Shown: positions 11,909 through 22,700, counted from the first letter of the stretch. The stretch is DNA of 64,000 bases from an uncultured Sphingobacteriaceae bacterium (GCA_946480915.1 CAMLLO010000008.1:62001-126000), one strand, 5' to 3'. Translations and numbers: made by a program. The notes: generated from the sequence alone by a model not told the origin.

Positions 11909-13069
11909 ATGTCTGAAAAAGTAATTTTAAAAGGAATAACCTGGAATCACAGTCGTGGATTGATTCCTATGGTGGCAACAGCACAACGTTTTTCTGAGTT
12001 AAATCCCAATGTAGAGATAAGCTGGGAAAAAAGAAGCCTTCAGCAATTTGCGGATTTTTCTATTCAAGAACTTGCCCAGCGCTTTGATTTATTGGTAATA
12101 GACCATCCCTGGGCCGGCTTCGCAGCTAAAACACAATCGATTGTGCCTTTAGACGCATACCTGACAAAAGGATACATTCAGGATCAAAGGCAAAATACGG
12201 TTGGCCGTTCCTTTGAGAGTTATTCGTACGACGGACATCAGTGGGCTTTAGCAATTGATGCCGCTACTCCTGTGGCTTCCAGTCGCCCCGACTTATTCGA
12301 TAAATATGGCTTGGATCTACCCAAATCCTTTAGTGATCTTTTAGAGTTAGCAGACGAAGGGCTGGTTGCTTTTGCAGGTATTCCAATCGATGTTTTAATG
12401 AATTTTTATACCTTCTGCTGTTCTTTGGGCGAAGATCCTTGTCAGGATGAATATTCCATAATATCCGAGGAAATAGGTGTGAAAGCACTGCGAATGTTTC
12501 GCGAACTCGCCTTAAGAATCCATCCTGATAATTTTAACCGCAATCCTATTCAGGTTTATGAAGCAATGACAAAAGGAGACCAAATCGCCTACTGTCCTTT
12601 TGCCTACGGTTATTCAAATTACTCGCGAAGGGGATATTCAAGAAAAGTTCTTCATTTTCATGATATGATATCCCTTGACGGAAAAACGAATTTAAAAAGT
12701 ACTCTTGGTGGAACTGGCCTTGCCATCTCTTCCAGCTCAAAAAATATTTCGGTAGCTGTTCAATATGCAAATTATGTTGCTTCTTCTGAATGTCAGCAAA
12801 CGGTATTTTTCGAAAATGGTGGTCAGCCCGGACATTTGAGCGCCTGGACTGATGCTGAGGTAAATCGCCGTACCCACGATTATTTCTCGAATACTTTACC
12901 AGCCTTGCAGCGTGCTTTCCTTCGTCCGCGTTATCATGGACACATGTTTTTCCAGGATCATGCAGGCGATATTGTACGAGATTACCTGATGAAAGGCGGT
13001 AACGAAAAAGAAGTTTTGAATAGGATGAATGAATTGTATTTAAGATCCAGAAACTTACAAATGGCATGA
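11909..13069 (+). CDS. Family 1 solute-binding-protein fold without signal peptide
   Basis: A 386-aa protein with the two-lobe fold of family 1 extracellular sugar-binding proteins (opening I-T-W-N-H-S-R-G; later L-P-K-S-F-S-D-L-L-E-L, and the C-terminal F-F-E-N-G-G-Q-P-G-H). It starts directly in the mature domain: no hydrophobic segment or lipobox, and the upstream sequence is a non-coding repeat, so no secreted longer form is possible. It should be cytoplasmic. The stop overlaps the next gene's start (ATGA, 13066-13069), making it the first cistron of a four-gene block with two CoA-transferases and a second such protein. No ABC permease or ATPase is nearby. Role unknown: a cytoplasmic ligand-binding or enzymatic subunit is my inference. 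Confidence 0.8.
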   Translation: MSEKVILKGITWNHSRGLIPMVATAQRFSELNPNVEISWEKRSLQQFADFSIQELAQRFDLLVIDHPWAGFAAKTQSIVPLDAYLTKGYIQDQRQNTVGRSFESYSYDGHQWALAIDAATPVASSRPDLFDKYGLDLPKSFSDLLELADEGLVAFAGIPIDVLMNFYTFCCSLGEDPCQDEYSIISEEIGVKALRMFRELALRIHPDNFNRNPIQVYEAMTKGDQIAYCPFAYGYSNYSRRGYSRKVLHFHDMISLDGKTNLKSTLGGTGLAISSSSKNISVAVQYANYVASSECQQTVFFENGGQPGHLSAWTDAEVNRRTHDYFSNTLPALQRAFLRPRYHGHMFFQDHAGDIVRDYLMKGGNEKEVLNRMNELYLRSRNLQMA

Positions 13070-14223
13070 AGCGACCATTAGAAGGACTTTTAGTTTTAGA
13101 GTTCTGCCAATTTTTGGCGGGTCCTTTAGCTGGTTTAAAACTTGCTGATCTTGGTGCTCGTGTTATAAAAATTGAGCGTCCGGTAAAAGGGGAAGCTTGT
13201 CGTCAGTTGGCAATCAAAAATCTTTTTATAGAAGATGATAGCTTACTTTTTCACACCATAAACCGAAACAAAGAATCATACGCTGCGGATTTAAAAAATA
13301 CAGCTGATCTTGATAAAATTAAAAAATTGATTGCAAAAGCAGATGTGATGACCCATAATTTCCGTCCGGGAGTGATGGAAAAGATCGGTTTGGATTTCGA
13401 AGCTGTAAAAGCGATCAACCCTAAAATAATATATGGAGCTGTGACTGGTTACGGTACCAAAGGTCCCTGGGCAAATAAACCCGGTCAAGATCTTCTGGTC
13501 CAGTCACTTTCCGGCTTAACACAATTAACCGGTACAAAATCAGATGGCCCGGTGCCATTTGGACTCTCTGTGGCCGATACCATGTGTGGTAATCACCTGG
13601 CCCAGGGAATTCTTGCCGGATTATTGAAACGCTCGAAAACAGGAAAGGGATGTTTGGTAGAAGTTAGCCTTTTGGAATCAACACTCGATTTACAATTCGA
13701 GGTTTTAACAACTTATTTAAATGATGGAGGGAAGCTTCCGGAACGCAGTTCTGTAAAAGGCAGCGGCCATGCTTATTTGAGTGCTCCTTACGGGATTTAC
13801 CAGACAGCAGATGGCTACCTGGCCTTGGCAATGGGAAATCTGGTAACGATTGCTGCCGCGATAGGCTGTCATCTTAAAGAATCTCACCAGGATGCTTCTT
13901 TATGGTTTGATGAAAGGGATGAGATTGGAACCTTCTTTTCAGAAATTATTATTCAAAAAACGACCAATGAGTGGCTTTCCATTTTAGAAACAGCAGGAAT
14001 CTGGTGTTCTCCGGTTTTAAATTACCAGGAAGTGTTTGAACAGAACGCTGTGAAACAAGCAGGACTTGTTCAAATATTAAATCCAAATGAAGATGTCCAA
14101 ATTAAAACTACCCGAAGTCCGATAAGGATAAACGAAGCAAAGCTTTATTCTCCGAAGGCGGCACCAAAAGTCGGGGCAGATAACGAGGTCTTAACCAAAG
14201 AGTTTAATCTGGACAGTATATGA
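13066..14223 (+). CDS. Class III (CaiB/BaiF) CoA-transferase, first of a pair
   Basis: Transfers CoA between a donor thioester and an organic acid in the cytoplasm. The 385-aa protein shows the family features: [19 protein letters not shown] near the start, [22 protein letters not shown], and the catalytic aspartate Asp171 in S-V-A-D-T-M-C-G (equivalent to Asp169 of formyl-CoA transferase). It overlaps both neighbours by 4 nt (ATGA), a sign of translational coupling. It and the next gene are clear paralogues, as in the two-subunit succinyl-CoA:citramalate transferase SmtAB, so a heteromer is likely. The acid substrate is not deducible; a sugar-derived acid is suggested by context. Confidence 0.88.
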   Translation: MKRPLEGLLVLEFCQFLAGPLAGLKLADLGARVIKIERPVKGEACRQLAIKNLFIEDDSLLFHTINRNKESYAADLKNTADLDKIKKLIAKADVMTHNFRPGVMEKIGLDFEAVKAINPKIIYGAVTGYGTKGPWANKPGQDLLVQSLSGLTQLTGTKSDGPVPFGLSVADTMCGNHLAQGILAGLLKRSKTGKGCLVEVSLLESTLDLQFEVLTTYLNDGGKLPERSSVKGSGHAYLSAPYGIYQTADGYLALAMGNLVTIAAAIGCHLKESHQDASLWFDERDEIGTFFSEIIIQKTTNEWLSILETAGIWCSPVLNYQEVFEQNAVKQAGLVQILNPNEDVQIKTTRSPIRINEAKLYSPKAAPKVGADNEVLTKEFNLDSI

Positions 14224-15425
14224 AGCCATTAGAAGATTATCTGGTAATAGACTTTAGTCAGTTCCTTTCAGGGCCTTCGGCCAGTCTGCGTATGGCTGAT
14301 TTGGGTGCAAGAGTGATAAAGATTGAACGCCCGGTCACGGGTGATATTTGCCGAACTCTCTATACATCCAATGTGGTGATGAATGGCGAGTCATCCGTGT
14401 TTCATGCTATAAACAGAAATAAGGAAAGCTTTGTTGCTGATTTGAAAGATGAAGATGATTGCAAAGGTATACGGCAATTACTTGAAAAGGCAGATGTTGT
14501 ACTTCATAATTACCGCCCTGGAGTGATGGAACGCCTGGGCTTTGATTATAAGAGCGTAAGTGTATTAAATTCTGGGGTAGTTTACGGTGAAATATCAGGT
14601 TACGGAACGGAAGGAGAATGGAAAGATAAACCCGGTCAGGATCTTTTATTACAATCCCTTACGGGTTTAACATGGCTAAGTGGCAATGCAGCCAGCGGAC
14701 CTGTTCCTATGGGATTGTCGATCGTTGATATGCTGGCCGGAGCACATTTACTACAAGGCGTTTTAGCCTGCTTGTTTAGTAAAAGTATCAGCGGAGAAGG
14801 CGCACTGGTACAGGTAAGTATGCTCGAGTCCTCGCTTGATTTTCAGTTTGAAACGATAACTACTTTTTTAAATGATGGCGGTGCATTACCCCAACGGACC
14901 AAAACTAATAATGCAAATGCATATTTAGGTGCTCCTTACGGGATATATGAGACAGCAAACGGGCATATTGCTTTAGCAATGGGTTCGATTCCTGTGTTAG
15001 GCGATTTGTTAGAATGCGATGAGCTTAAATCATATACGGAAATCTCCGAAGCTTTTGAAAAACGTGATGAGATCAAAGAAATTTTGGCCATTCATCTTAA
15101 AGGCGGAGCAACGGAAAAATGGCTCTCTGTTTTAGAACCTGCTGATATTTGGTGTGCCAATATTTTGAACTGGCAACAGCTGATGGATCATGAAGGGTTT
15201 AAGGTGCTGGATATGATTCAGCAGGTTGAAATGTCGGATGGATTTATTTATAGAACTACCCGTTGCCCAATTCGGATAGACGGAGAACTTTTTACTTCAG
15301 CCAAAGCATCTCCAAAGTTGGGAGAAGATAATGTGAGTATAATTAATGAATTTCGGTTGGTGAGGACACCAATCGAGGCGACCGAGACACCGGGGTTGGT
15401 GTCTTCACCAACCATAAAAAACTAA
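14220..15425 (+). CDS. Class III (CaiB/BaiF) CoA-transferase, second of a pair
   Basis: A 401-aa paralogue of the preceding gene with the same layout and an intact catalytic Asp170 (S-I-V-D-M-L-A-G). It begins inside the previous stop codon (ATGA) and ends 4 nt before the next gene. Its last 20 or so residues ([20 protein letters not shown]) have no counterpart in the paralogue: they are encoded by a pair of short palindromic repeats at 15355-15413 that ran into the reading frame and extended the C-terminus. The enzyme core is complete before that. Probably one subunit of a heteromeric CoA-transferase. Confidence 0.88.
   Translation: MKPLEDYLVIDFSQFLSGPSASLRMADLGARVIKIERPVTGDICRTLYTSNVVMNGESSVFHAINRNKESFVADLKDEDDCKGIRQLLEKADVVLHNYRPGVMERLGFDYKSVSVLNSGVVYGEISGYGTEGEWKDKPGQDLLLQSLTGLTWLSGNAASGPVPMGLSIVDMLAGAHLLQGVLACLFSKSISGEGALVQVSMLESSLDFQFETITTFLNDGGALPQRTKTNNANAYLGAPYGIYETANGHIALAMGSIPVLGDLLECDELKSYTEISEAFEKRDEIKEILAIHLKGGATEKWLSVLEPADIWCANILNWQQLMDHEGFKVLDMIQQVEMSDGFIYRTTRCPIRIDGELFTSAKASPKLGEDNVSIINEFRLVRTPIEATETPGLVSSPTIKN
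15355..15413. repeat. Two palindromic repeats inside the CoA-transferase 3' end
   Basis: 15355-15374 (GGTTGGTG-AGGA-CACCAATC) and 15394-15413 (GGTTGGTG-TCTT-CACCAACC) are near-identical hairpin units starting 39 nt apart. They form the last coding stretch of the second CoA-transferase gene. Similar GGTTGGTG/CACCAACC units occur between genes in related genomes (recalled, not computed). Confidence 0.65.
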
Positions 15426-15429
15426 AGCT

Positions 15430-16665
15430 ATGAGTGCCGGTGAGAAATTTAGAATAGCAGTTCGCAAGTTTGGTCCCTTTGAATCAGCTATGGAAAAGCT
15501 ATGGGATAAATTCTGCAAACAAACAGGCTGCACCCTACAGGCAGAAATGGTGCCCATGGATTTGCATCCGCTTCATGATGCAACCCTGACTCAACGAGGC
15601 CTGGCAAATGGCGACTGGGATGTCGCTCACATCAATACCGACTGGATTTATGAGGCCTATTCCAGCGGTTCAGTTGAAAAATTAAACAGATACATAGCCA
15701 CTAAACCGCCAATGAATTACCCGGTAGGATGGAGTAATTCCCTTTTGCGGATGCAGCAGTTTGGTGAAGATATTGTTGGTTTACCTTTTCATGACGGCCC
15801 GGAATGTTTTATATATCGGAAAGATTTGTTTGAAAGTGTTCAAGAGCAGGAAGCCTATTTACAGAAGTACGGTAAAGTTTTAGAAGTGCCTCAAACCTGG
15901 GAGGATTTTCAGCAGGTAGCACAGTTTTTTAATCGGCCTGAGCAAAATCTCTTCGGAAGTGTTTTTGCGTGTTATCCGGATGGCCATAATACCGTTTTTG
16001 ATTTCTGTCTTCAGTTATGGACCCGTGGCGGTTCACTGGTAGATGATAATGGAAAGGTGAAAATTGACACCCGAGAAGCTATTGAGGGACTGAACTTTTA
16101 TCGCCAGTTGGTAAGCGATAAAACGGCTGTTCATCCAAAATCATCTGAGTATGAGTCGGTGCAGGCAGGAATGGCCTTCGCTCGTGGGGAAGTTGCCATG
16201 ATGATAAACTGGTTTGGTTTTGCGTCGATGTGCGAGGTGTATGAAGAATCCCAAGTTAAAGGCAAAGTAGATATCACATCTTTACCTCATTCTGAAGGAA
16301 AAGAATCAGCTTCGTTAAACGTTTATTGGCTCTATACAATCGGCTCGGGCAGTAAACACAAAGACCTAGCGTATGATTTTATCCGCTTTGCGGTGAACCA
16401 GGAAAATGATAAGCTTTTAACCCTCGAAGGGGGTATCGGTTGCCGGATTTCGACCTGGAAAGACGAGGAAATAAACCAGATCATACCGTATTATCACAAA
16501 TTAGAAATGCTTCATAAAACGGCTAAATCGCTTCCTCAGAAAAGTAATTGGGCTCAAATAGCAGAAATTATTGATGAAGCAGTTTTGAAAGCAATGAATA
16601 GCAATGTTCCTGCCGCAGAGATTCTTGAATCAGCTCAAAAGAAAATTAAACAGCTTAATACCTAA
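15430..16665 (+). CDS. Second solute-binding-protein fold without signal peptide
   Basis: A 411-aa family 1 solute-binding-like protein, distinct from the first (opening F-R-I-A-V-R-K-F-G-P-F-E-S-A; D-W-D-V-A-H-I-N-T-D-W; V-P-Q-T-W-E-D-F; A-F-A-R-G-E-V-A-M-M-I-N-W). It again lacks any signal peptide, lipobox or membrane segment. It starts 4 nt after the CoA-transferase gene and is surely cotranslated with it. Two exported-type binding folds retained in the cytoplasm around a CoA-transferase pair argue for a specific role in the same reaction, such as ligand delivery or catalysis, not transport. Function is unassigned. Confidence 0.8.
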   Translation: MSAGEKFRIAVRKFGPFESAMEKLWDKFCKQTGCTLQAEMVPMDLHPLHDATLTQRGLANGDWDVAHINTDWIYEAYSSGSVEKLNRYIATKPPMNYPVGWSNSLLRMQQFGEDIVGLPFHDGPECFIYRKDLFESVQEQEAYLQKYGKVLEVPQTWEDFQQVAQFFNRPEQNLFGSVFACYPDGHNTVFDFCLQLWTRGGSLVDDNGKVKIDTREAIEGLNFYRQLVSDKTAVHPKSSEYESVQAGMAFARGEVAMMINWFGFASMCEVYEESQVKGKVDITSLPHSEGKESASLNVYWLYTIGSGSKHKDLAYDFIRFAVNQENDKLLTLEGGIGCRISTWKDEEINQIIPYYHKLEMLHKTAKSLPQKSNWAQIAEIIDEAVLKAMNSNVPAAEILESAQKKIKQLNT

Positions 16666-16757
16666 GTTATGTTATTAAAAATCTGTCAATTACATATTGA
16701 ATTTTGTTTTTCGGTGTTTACAGTTTTTAATTCTGACTTTTTAATTTTTAATTAATA

Positions 16758-17843
16758 ATGCAAATACCATATAAACCTCAATTACCTGAAACACGGCAAC
16801 CGATCATCATCATTGGTGCAGGCGGAATAGTGAAGGATGCGCATTTGCCCGCTTATAAACAGGCTGGTTTTTATGTTTATGGAATTGCAAACAGAACAAT
16901 TTCCAGGGCTGAGAAGTTGGCTGCCGAATTTGACATTCCAAATGTTTACGGTAGTGTCGCTGACGCAGTAGCCAATGCGCCTGCAAATGCCGTTTACGAT
17001 ATTACCATCATGCCCGAGCAGTATGTTGAAACACTGAATCAATTGCCTGATGGCAGCGCCGTACTTATTCAAAAGCCCATGGGCGATTATTACTGGCAAG
17101 CGAAGGAGATTCTGGAAGTGTGCAGAAGAAAGAAATTGGTTGCGGCTATTAATTTTCAGCTTCGCTTTGCACCTTTTGTAAGTGCTGCAAGATATATGAT
17201 CGATCAGGGGATGATTGGTGAAGTTTACGATATGGAAGTTCGTGTTACGCTGAAAACTCCCTGGGAGCTTTTCCCGCATGTAATGGTTCATCCAAGGTTA
17301 GAGATTCAATACCACAGTATCCATTACGTAGATATGATGCGCTCTTTTCTTGGCGATCCTGAAAGTGTGTATGCTAAAACTTTAAAACATCCTGCAAAGA
17401 AGCTTTCTTCTTCGCGTTCAACTATTTTGTTTGATTACGGAGATACCATGCACGCGGTCATTAATACGAATCACGACCATGATTTCGGTCCGCATAACCA
17501 GGAAAGTTTTATCAAGTGGGAGGGAACCAAAGGAGCAATAAAAGCCAAAATGGGTTTACTGATGGATTATCCTCACGGTGTACCTGACAAGTTTGAATAT
17601 TGCATTTTGGAAAAAGGAAAGGCACCGGAATGGAAGACAGTCGAGTTGGAAGGTTCATGGTTTCCTGAAGCATTTGTGGGTACTATGTCTAACCTAATGC
17701 GCTACAAAGAGGGCTCTTCAGATGTACTGCATACCAGCGTTGAAGATGTGATTAAAACGATGGCGGTGGTAGAAAGCGCATATATATCGAGTGATAAGGG
17801 CGGAGTTGTTGTAGCTGAGCAGTTAAAAGAACAGATTCATTAA
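16758..17843 (+). CDS. Gfo/Idh/MocA-family NAD(P)-dependent oxidoreductase
   Basis: Cytoplasmic dehydrogenase, 361 aa. The Rossmann domain opens with I-I-I-G-A-G-G-I-V-K-D-A-H-L-P (about 17-31), then V-L-I-Q-K-P-M-G (the family's E-K-P motif with Gln for Glu) and a C-terminal alpha/beta domain with I-Q-Y-H-S-I-H-Y-V-D. These enzymes oxidise or reduce sugars and cyclitols; D-apiose dehydrogenase (ApsD) belongs to this family, which makes that a tempting but unproven role given the RuBisCO-like/kinase pair downstream. It lies 92 nt after the binding-protein/CoA-transferase block on the same strand. Confidence 0.85.
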   Translation: MQIPYKPQLPETRQPIIIIGAGGIVKDAHLPAYKQAGFYVYGIANRTISRAEKLAAEFDIPNVYGSVADAVANAPANAVYDITIMPEQYVETLNQLPDGSAVLIQKPMGDYYWQAKEILEVCRRKKLVAAINFQLRFAPFVSAARYMIDQGMIGEVYDMEVRVTLKTPWELFPHVMVHPRLEIQYHSIHYVDMMRSFLGDPESVYAKTLKHPAKKLSSSRSTILFDYGDTMHAVINTNHDHDFGPHNQESFIKWEGTKGAIKAKMGLLMDYPHGVPDKFEYCILEKGKAPEWKTVELEGSWFPEAFVGTMSNLMRYKEGSSDVLHTSVEDVIKTMAVVESAYISSDKGGVVVAEQLKEQIH

Positions 17844-17859
17844 GAAACTAGTCGGGCTA

Positions 17860-17901
17860 AGCGCCTGGTGTCCCCCGCTGGAGGGGAATAAAAGGGTGTG
17901 G
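17860..17901. repeat. Short dispersed intergenic repeat with CCCC/GGGG hairpin
   Basis: The gap after the oxidoreductase gene contains TCCCCCGCTGGAGGGGA (17871-17887), a compact hairpin, followed by AAAAGGGTGTGG. It looks like a degenerate relative of the repeat seen at 31963-32033. Confidence 0.4.
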
Positions 17902-17935
17902 TTAATGCCTCTTATTGAAAATAAAACAAAAAAAC

Positions 17936-18379
17936 ATGTATTTCAAATCAACATTTTTTGAAGATTATATTTTAAACGATAAACGGGTTACTCTTGGCCG
18001 TACCATAACCGAAACAGATTTTGTGGTTCACGCAGGGCATACAGGAGATTTTTTTCCGCATCATATGGATGCTGAATGGTGCAAAACTCAGCCTTTCAAG
18101 CAACGCATCGCTCATGGAACAATGATATTCAGTATCGGTATCGGTTTAACCGCCTCAGAAATTAATCCCGAAGCGATGTCGAAAGGATACGACAGACTAC
18201 GTTTTGTGAAGCCGGTATATATTGGAGATACCATTCATTCAGAAATTACCATTTCGGAGAAAGCGGAAGCTAAAAAACCTGAATACGGAACAGTAACAGA
18301 ACATGTTGAAATAATTAATCAGCATGGAGAAGTAGTGCTGGTATGCGACCATCTGCTGATGGTTAAGAAAAAAATATAA
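17936..18379 (+). CDS. MaoC-type (R)-hydratase
   Basis: Hot-dog-fold hydratase/dehydratase, about 147 aa from the ATG at 17936 (a TTG at 17915 would add seven residues). The hydratase-2 region is [14 protein letters not shown]: the catalytic Asp and His are kept, while the usual Asn of the G-D-x-N-P motif is Phe. R-I-A-H-G-T-M follows as in the family. MaoC enzymes hydrate or dehydrate acyl-CoA thioesters, so it fits as the step after the CoA-transferases. Substrate unknown. Confidence 0.83.
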   Translation: MYFKSTFFEDYILNDKRVTLGRTITETDFVVHAGHTGDFFPHHMDAEWCKTQPFKQRIAHGTMIFSIGIGLTASEINPEAMSKGYDRLRFVKPVYIGDTIHSEITISEKAEAKKPEYGTVTEHVEIINQHGEVVLVCDHLLMVKKKI

Positions 18380-18401
18380 ACCTAACAAACCAATATAACC
18401 G

Positions 18402-19706
18402 ATGGCATTTACTACCAATCAGGAAACTCTTATAGAGAGTACAGAAACAAAAAATACCAGCAAGGAAACAAATTATGTGGTTCCTTTTATCCTGGTGACT
18501 TGTCTTTTCTTTTTATGGGGAATGGCTCATAACCTCGATTCCATTTTAATTCCGCATTTAAAAAAAGCTTGCCAGTTGAATAACCGTCAGTCGACCCTGG
18601 TAGATACAGCGGTGTTTCTGGCTTATTTCCTGATGGCTATCCCTGCTGGAGCGATTCTGAAAAAATGGGGCTATAAAAACAGTATAATTTTAGGCTTATT
18701 GGTTTTCGCCTCCGGAGCCTTTTTGTTTGTTCCGGCAGCAAATACGCTCACGTACGAGGTTTTTCTGATTGCTTTGTTCATTATAGGGTGCGGTTTAACC
18801 ATACTAGAAACAGCGGCAAATCCGTATGCCGCAGTATTGGGTCATCCTTCCGGTGCTTCTACACGATTGAATCTTGCAGCATCGTTTAATGGCTTAGCCG
18901 CTATGGTTGCACCCTTTATCGGCGCTTTGTTTATCCTTTCGGGAAAGGAATATAGCGAGGCTCAGTTAGCAGCGATGCCCGATACAAGCCGTGCGTCTTA
19001 TTTCATGGAAGAAGCTGCTTCGGTAAAAATGCCTTATATCGTTTTAGGAAGCGTATTGGTACTAATAGCGGTGCTATTCTACTTCATGCATGTTCCCGAA
19101 GTAAAACCTCAAAGTGATAACATAAGTTCCAAAGGCGGGTTTTTCGAGGTGTTAAAGCATAAGCACTTATCATGGGCGGTAGTTGCACAGTTTTTTTATG
19201 TAGGTGCGCAGGTTTGTGTTACCAGTTTCTTTATCAGGATGGCTCAGCAAGGAGCCGGTGTTGACGAAAAGACTGCCGCCTATTATCTTACATTGTACGG
19301 CTTTCTTTTTATGGCAGGACGATTTGTAGGTACTGCTTTCCTGAAGTTTATCAGCTCTCAAAAGCTATTATCCATTTACTGTATTATCGCCGTCTTACTT
19401 TGCCTGGTATCAATTTTAGGTGATGGCGCCTATGTAATTTACGCTCTGGGCGGATTGGGTTTCTTTATGTCGATCATGTTTCCAACCATTTTTGCTTTAG
19501 GTATAAGTAATTTAGGTGAAGGCACAAAAGCAGGTTCATCATGGATTATTATGTCAATAGTCGGTGGAGCCATTCTTCCATATTTAATGGGGACAGTTAT
19601 AGATTTAAATAACGATAATATTCAACTTGGTTATACTATTCCTTTACTCTGCTTCCTGGTGATTTTGTATTACGGCATTAAAGGGTATAAACCGGTTAGT
19701 AAATAA
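18402..19706 (+). CDS. FucP-type MFS sugar permease
   Basis: Inner-membrane proton-coupled sugar importer of the fucose/glucose/galactose permease group, 434 aa, about 12 membrane helices. Typical stretches include F-F-L-W-G-M-A-H-N-L-D-S-I-L-I-P-H-L-K near the start and L-E-T-A-A-N-P-Y-A in helix 5. It starts 22 nt after the hydratase gene. Probably brings monosaccharides freed by the periplasmic hydrolases into the cytoplasm. It and the BASS carrier downstream suggest at least two imported products, one of them likely acidic. Confidence 0.9.
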   Translation: MAFTTNQETLIESTETKNTSKETNYVVPFILVTCLFFLWGMAHNLDSILIPHLKKACQLNNRQSTLVDTAVFLAYFLMAIPAGAILKKWGYKNSIILGLLVFASGAFLFVPAANTLTYEVFLIALFIIGCGLTILETAANPYAAVLGHPSGASTRLNLAASFNGLAAMVAPFIGALFILSGKEYSEAQLAAMPDTSRASYFMEEAASVKMPYIVLGSVLVLIAVLFYFMHVPEVKPQSDNISSKGGFFEVLKHKHLSWAVVAQFFYVGAQVCVTSFFIRMAQQGAGVDEKTAAYYLTLYGFLFMAGRFVGTAFLKFISSQKLLSIYCIIAVLLCLVSILGDGAYVIYALGGLGFFMSIMFPTIFALGISNLGEGTKAGSSWIIMSIVGGAILPYLMGTVIDLNNDNIQLGYTIPLLCFLVILYYGIKGYKPVSK

Positions 19707-19715
19707 GCCAATTAG

Positions 19716-19744
19716 CTTTCCAAAAGTTTAGAACTTTTGGAAAG
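19716..19744 (+). terminator. 13-bp hairpin after the MFS gene
   Basis: CTTTCCAAAAGTT (19716-19728) and its exact complement (19732-19744) around a TAG loop, 9 nt after the permease stop. No T-run follows on the + strand, so termination may be partial. Confidence 0.55.
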
Positions 19745-19757
19745 ATTAAATAAAAAA

Positions 19758-19784
19758 TGTCATGCTGAGCGGAGTCGAAGCATC
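19758..19784. repeat. Dispersed intergenic repeat (TGTCATGCTGAGCGGAGTCG type)
   Basis: Between the MFS hairpin and the GH106 start lies a block starting TGTCATGCTGAGCGGAGTCG and ending AAGCATC. I recognise this motif as a recurring intergenic element in Pedobacter and relatives. It ends 12 nt before the GH106 start codon, so it forms part of that gene's leader. Confidence 0.5.
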
Positions 19785-19796
19785 GAATAAAAACAA

Positions 19797-22700
19797 ATGA
19801 AATTATTAAATACCATCGTTTACATTTTCCTGTTGCTTAGTTTCTCCTTAAAAGAAGTTAAAGCTCAATCCAACGACTCAGCAAAGTCATGGGTGTTTTG
19901 GTATTGGATGCAGGCCAGTGTTTCGAAAGAGGGCATCACCGCCGATCTTGAAGCGATGAAACAAGCTGGAATTGGCGGCGCTTATCTCATGCCGATAAAA
20001 GGCGCAACAAATCCACCCTTATTTACTCCTGTTGCAGAGCAATTAAGTCCGCAATGGTGGGAAATGGTAAAACATGCGCTTAGAGAAGCCGACCGTTTAG
20101 GCCTAAAAATCGGGATGCACGTAAGCGATGGATTTGCTCTCGCCGGTGGTCCATGGATCACTCCGGAATTGTCCATGCAAAAAGTAGTTTCAAGTCAAAT
20201 AGCGATCACCGGTGGAAAGAAAACCAAAATCGTCCTTCCTCAACCTGAATCAAAAGAGAACTACTATAAAGATATTGCTGTATATGCTTTTCCTTCAGTA
20301 CCGGGCACAGGCGGTTCAACCAGAACCATTATTCCAAAAGTCACAACCAGCACGGGCGTTGATGCTTCTTTTTTAATAAAGGCAGATAATAAAGAGTCTT
20401 TAAAATCTAACGATCCCCTTTGGATTCAGTACGAATTTGAAAAGCCTTTTACCGCACGTACGGTTTTTATCTACACAAATGGAAATAACGTTCAGGCGCA
20501 CCGTTTAATTATTGAAGTTAGTGATGATGGAAAATCGTTTCGTTCAATCGGACGATTAGAGCCACCTCGTCACGGCTGGCAGGATACCGATGAAGATATT
20601 ACTCATAGCATTAATCCAACATCAGCAAAATATTTCAGGTTTACATATGATAAATCAGGCTCCGAACCGGGCGCCGAAGATTTGGATGCAGCAAAGTGGA
20701 AACCTTCTTTAAAACTTGTACGACTTGAACTTTCTTCTGAACCACGCGTTCATCAGTTTGAAGGAAAATCAGGAGCGGTTTGGCGGGTAAGCAAACGAAC
20801 AACTTCGCAGCAAATTGCTGATAATCTTTGTGTTCCTCTGAATAAGATTATAAACCTTAGCGATAAGCTTAACCCGGATGGTAGTTTAAACTGGAAAGCC
20901 CCGAAAGGCAACTGGACAATCATGCGGGTCGGGCACACTTCAACAGGTCATACAAATGCAACGGGCGGCGCTGCAATCGGCTTAGAATGCGATAAGTTCA
21001 ACCCTGAGGCTATAAAACTTCAGTTTAACAGCTGGTATGGCGAAGCATTGCGTCAGGCCGGACCTGATCTTGCCCCCCGCATTTTAAATACTTTTCATGT
21101 GGATAGCTGGGAATGCGGCAGTCAGAACTGGTCGCCTGTTTTTAGAGACGAATTTAAAAAGAGAAGGGGATATGATTTGCTTCCCTACTTGCCTGTAATG
21201 GCTGGAATTCCAATTGAGAGTGCGGAAACTTCTGAGAAGTTTTTATATGATATTAGAAAAACCATAGCCGAATTGGTGAATGACAAGTTTTATAAAACCC
21301 TTGCCCAGTCAGCTAAAGAAAAGGGAGTGATTTTTACAGCAGAAAGCGTGGCGCCAACAATGATCGGCGATGGGCTGTTGCATTATAAAACTGTTGATAT
21401 TCCGATGGGTGAATTCTGGTTAAACAGTCCGACCCACGATAAACCAAACGATATGCTCGATGCTATTTCCGGCGCCCATATTTATGGTAAAAATATCGTT
21501 CAGGCAGAAGCATTCACGACTGTGCGTATGGCTTGGAATGAGCATCCCGGTATGCTAAAGACTTTACAGGATAGGAATTATGCTTTGGGGATTAACAAAA
21601 TGGTGTATCATGTTTTCACGCATAATCCATGGATGGACAGGAAACCCGGAATGACGTTGGATGGCGTAGGTTTATACTTTCAGCGCGATCAAACCTGGTG
21701 GAAACAAGGGAGGGCCTGGGTTGAATATGCAGAACGTGTACAAACACTTTTGCAGCAAGGAAAGCCTGTAGCGGATGTAGCGGTTTTTACAGGAGAAGAT
21801 ATTCCAAGGCGTTCGGTTTTGCCGGATAGGCTGGTTCCTTTCTTGCCAGGTATTTTTGGAAAAGATGTTGTTGAAGCCGAAGAAAAACGCTTAGCTAACA
21901 TTGGCGAACCGATGCGTCAAATTCCGGCAGGAGTTTCAAATTCGGCGAATATGGCTGATGCGGAAGATTATGTTAACCCATTACGCGGATATGCCTACGA
22001 TTCGTTTAATCCCGATGCTTTGCTGTCGGCTAAAGTTGAGAATGGAAAGGTGGTGTTTGAAAGCGGAGCAACCTATAACTTATTGGTGATTCCGGGTAAA
22101 AGTCGCCTGAATCCGAATAACGATTGGATGAGTTTGGAGGTAATAGGAAAGCTTTTGGAACTGGCGAAGTCCGGAGCACGGATATTGATTTCAGAAAAGC
22201 CAAAATATCAGCCGGGTTTGCAACAAGTCGAGTCGGCGAAATTTAATGAAGTTGTTGATGAATTGTGGAACGGCAATTTTTCCGGAAATATAATCAGGGG
22301 AATTTATCATGATGCGACTTTCGGTAAAATTGGGATTGAACGCGATGTAGATGTAAAAGATGGCTCAGGAAATTATGCTAAAAACATTGCCTATACTCAT
22401 CGTGAAAGTGGAACAGATGATATTTACTTTATCTCTAATCAGGAACAAAAAGAGAGGATTTTAGAGTTTTCCTTTAGAAGGGAAAGCAACGTAATTGAAC
22501 TGTACGATCCTGTTACCAACCGAAAATGGCAGGCTAAAGATTTTAAGTTTGAAAATAACCATACGGTGGTTCCAATAAAACTTGCGCCTAACGCCTCTCT
22601 ATTTGTGATTTTTAAAAAAGCAACCAAAGGGCCAGCTATAAAAAAGACTCAAAATTGGACTGACTTTGAAAATGTTCAAACCATTGCAGGTACATGGAAG

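Noticed and set aside
12546..13067. A 173-codon minus-strand frame
   Set aside because: Antisense to the first solute-binding gene, no ribosome site, composition poor for a protein; same reasoning for long antisense frames at 16782-17291, 32317-32871 and 53596-54111.
11909..16665. A standard ABC sugar importer
   Set aside because: The binding proteins have no signal peptide, and no permease or ATPase gene is in the window.
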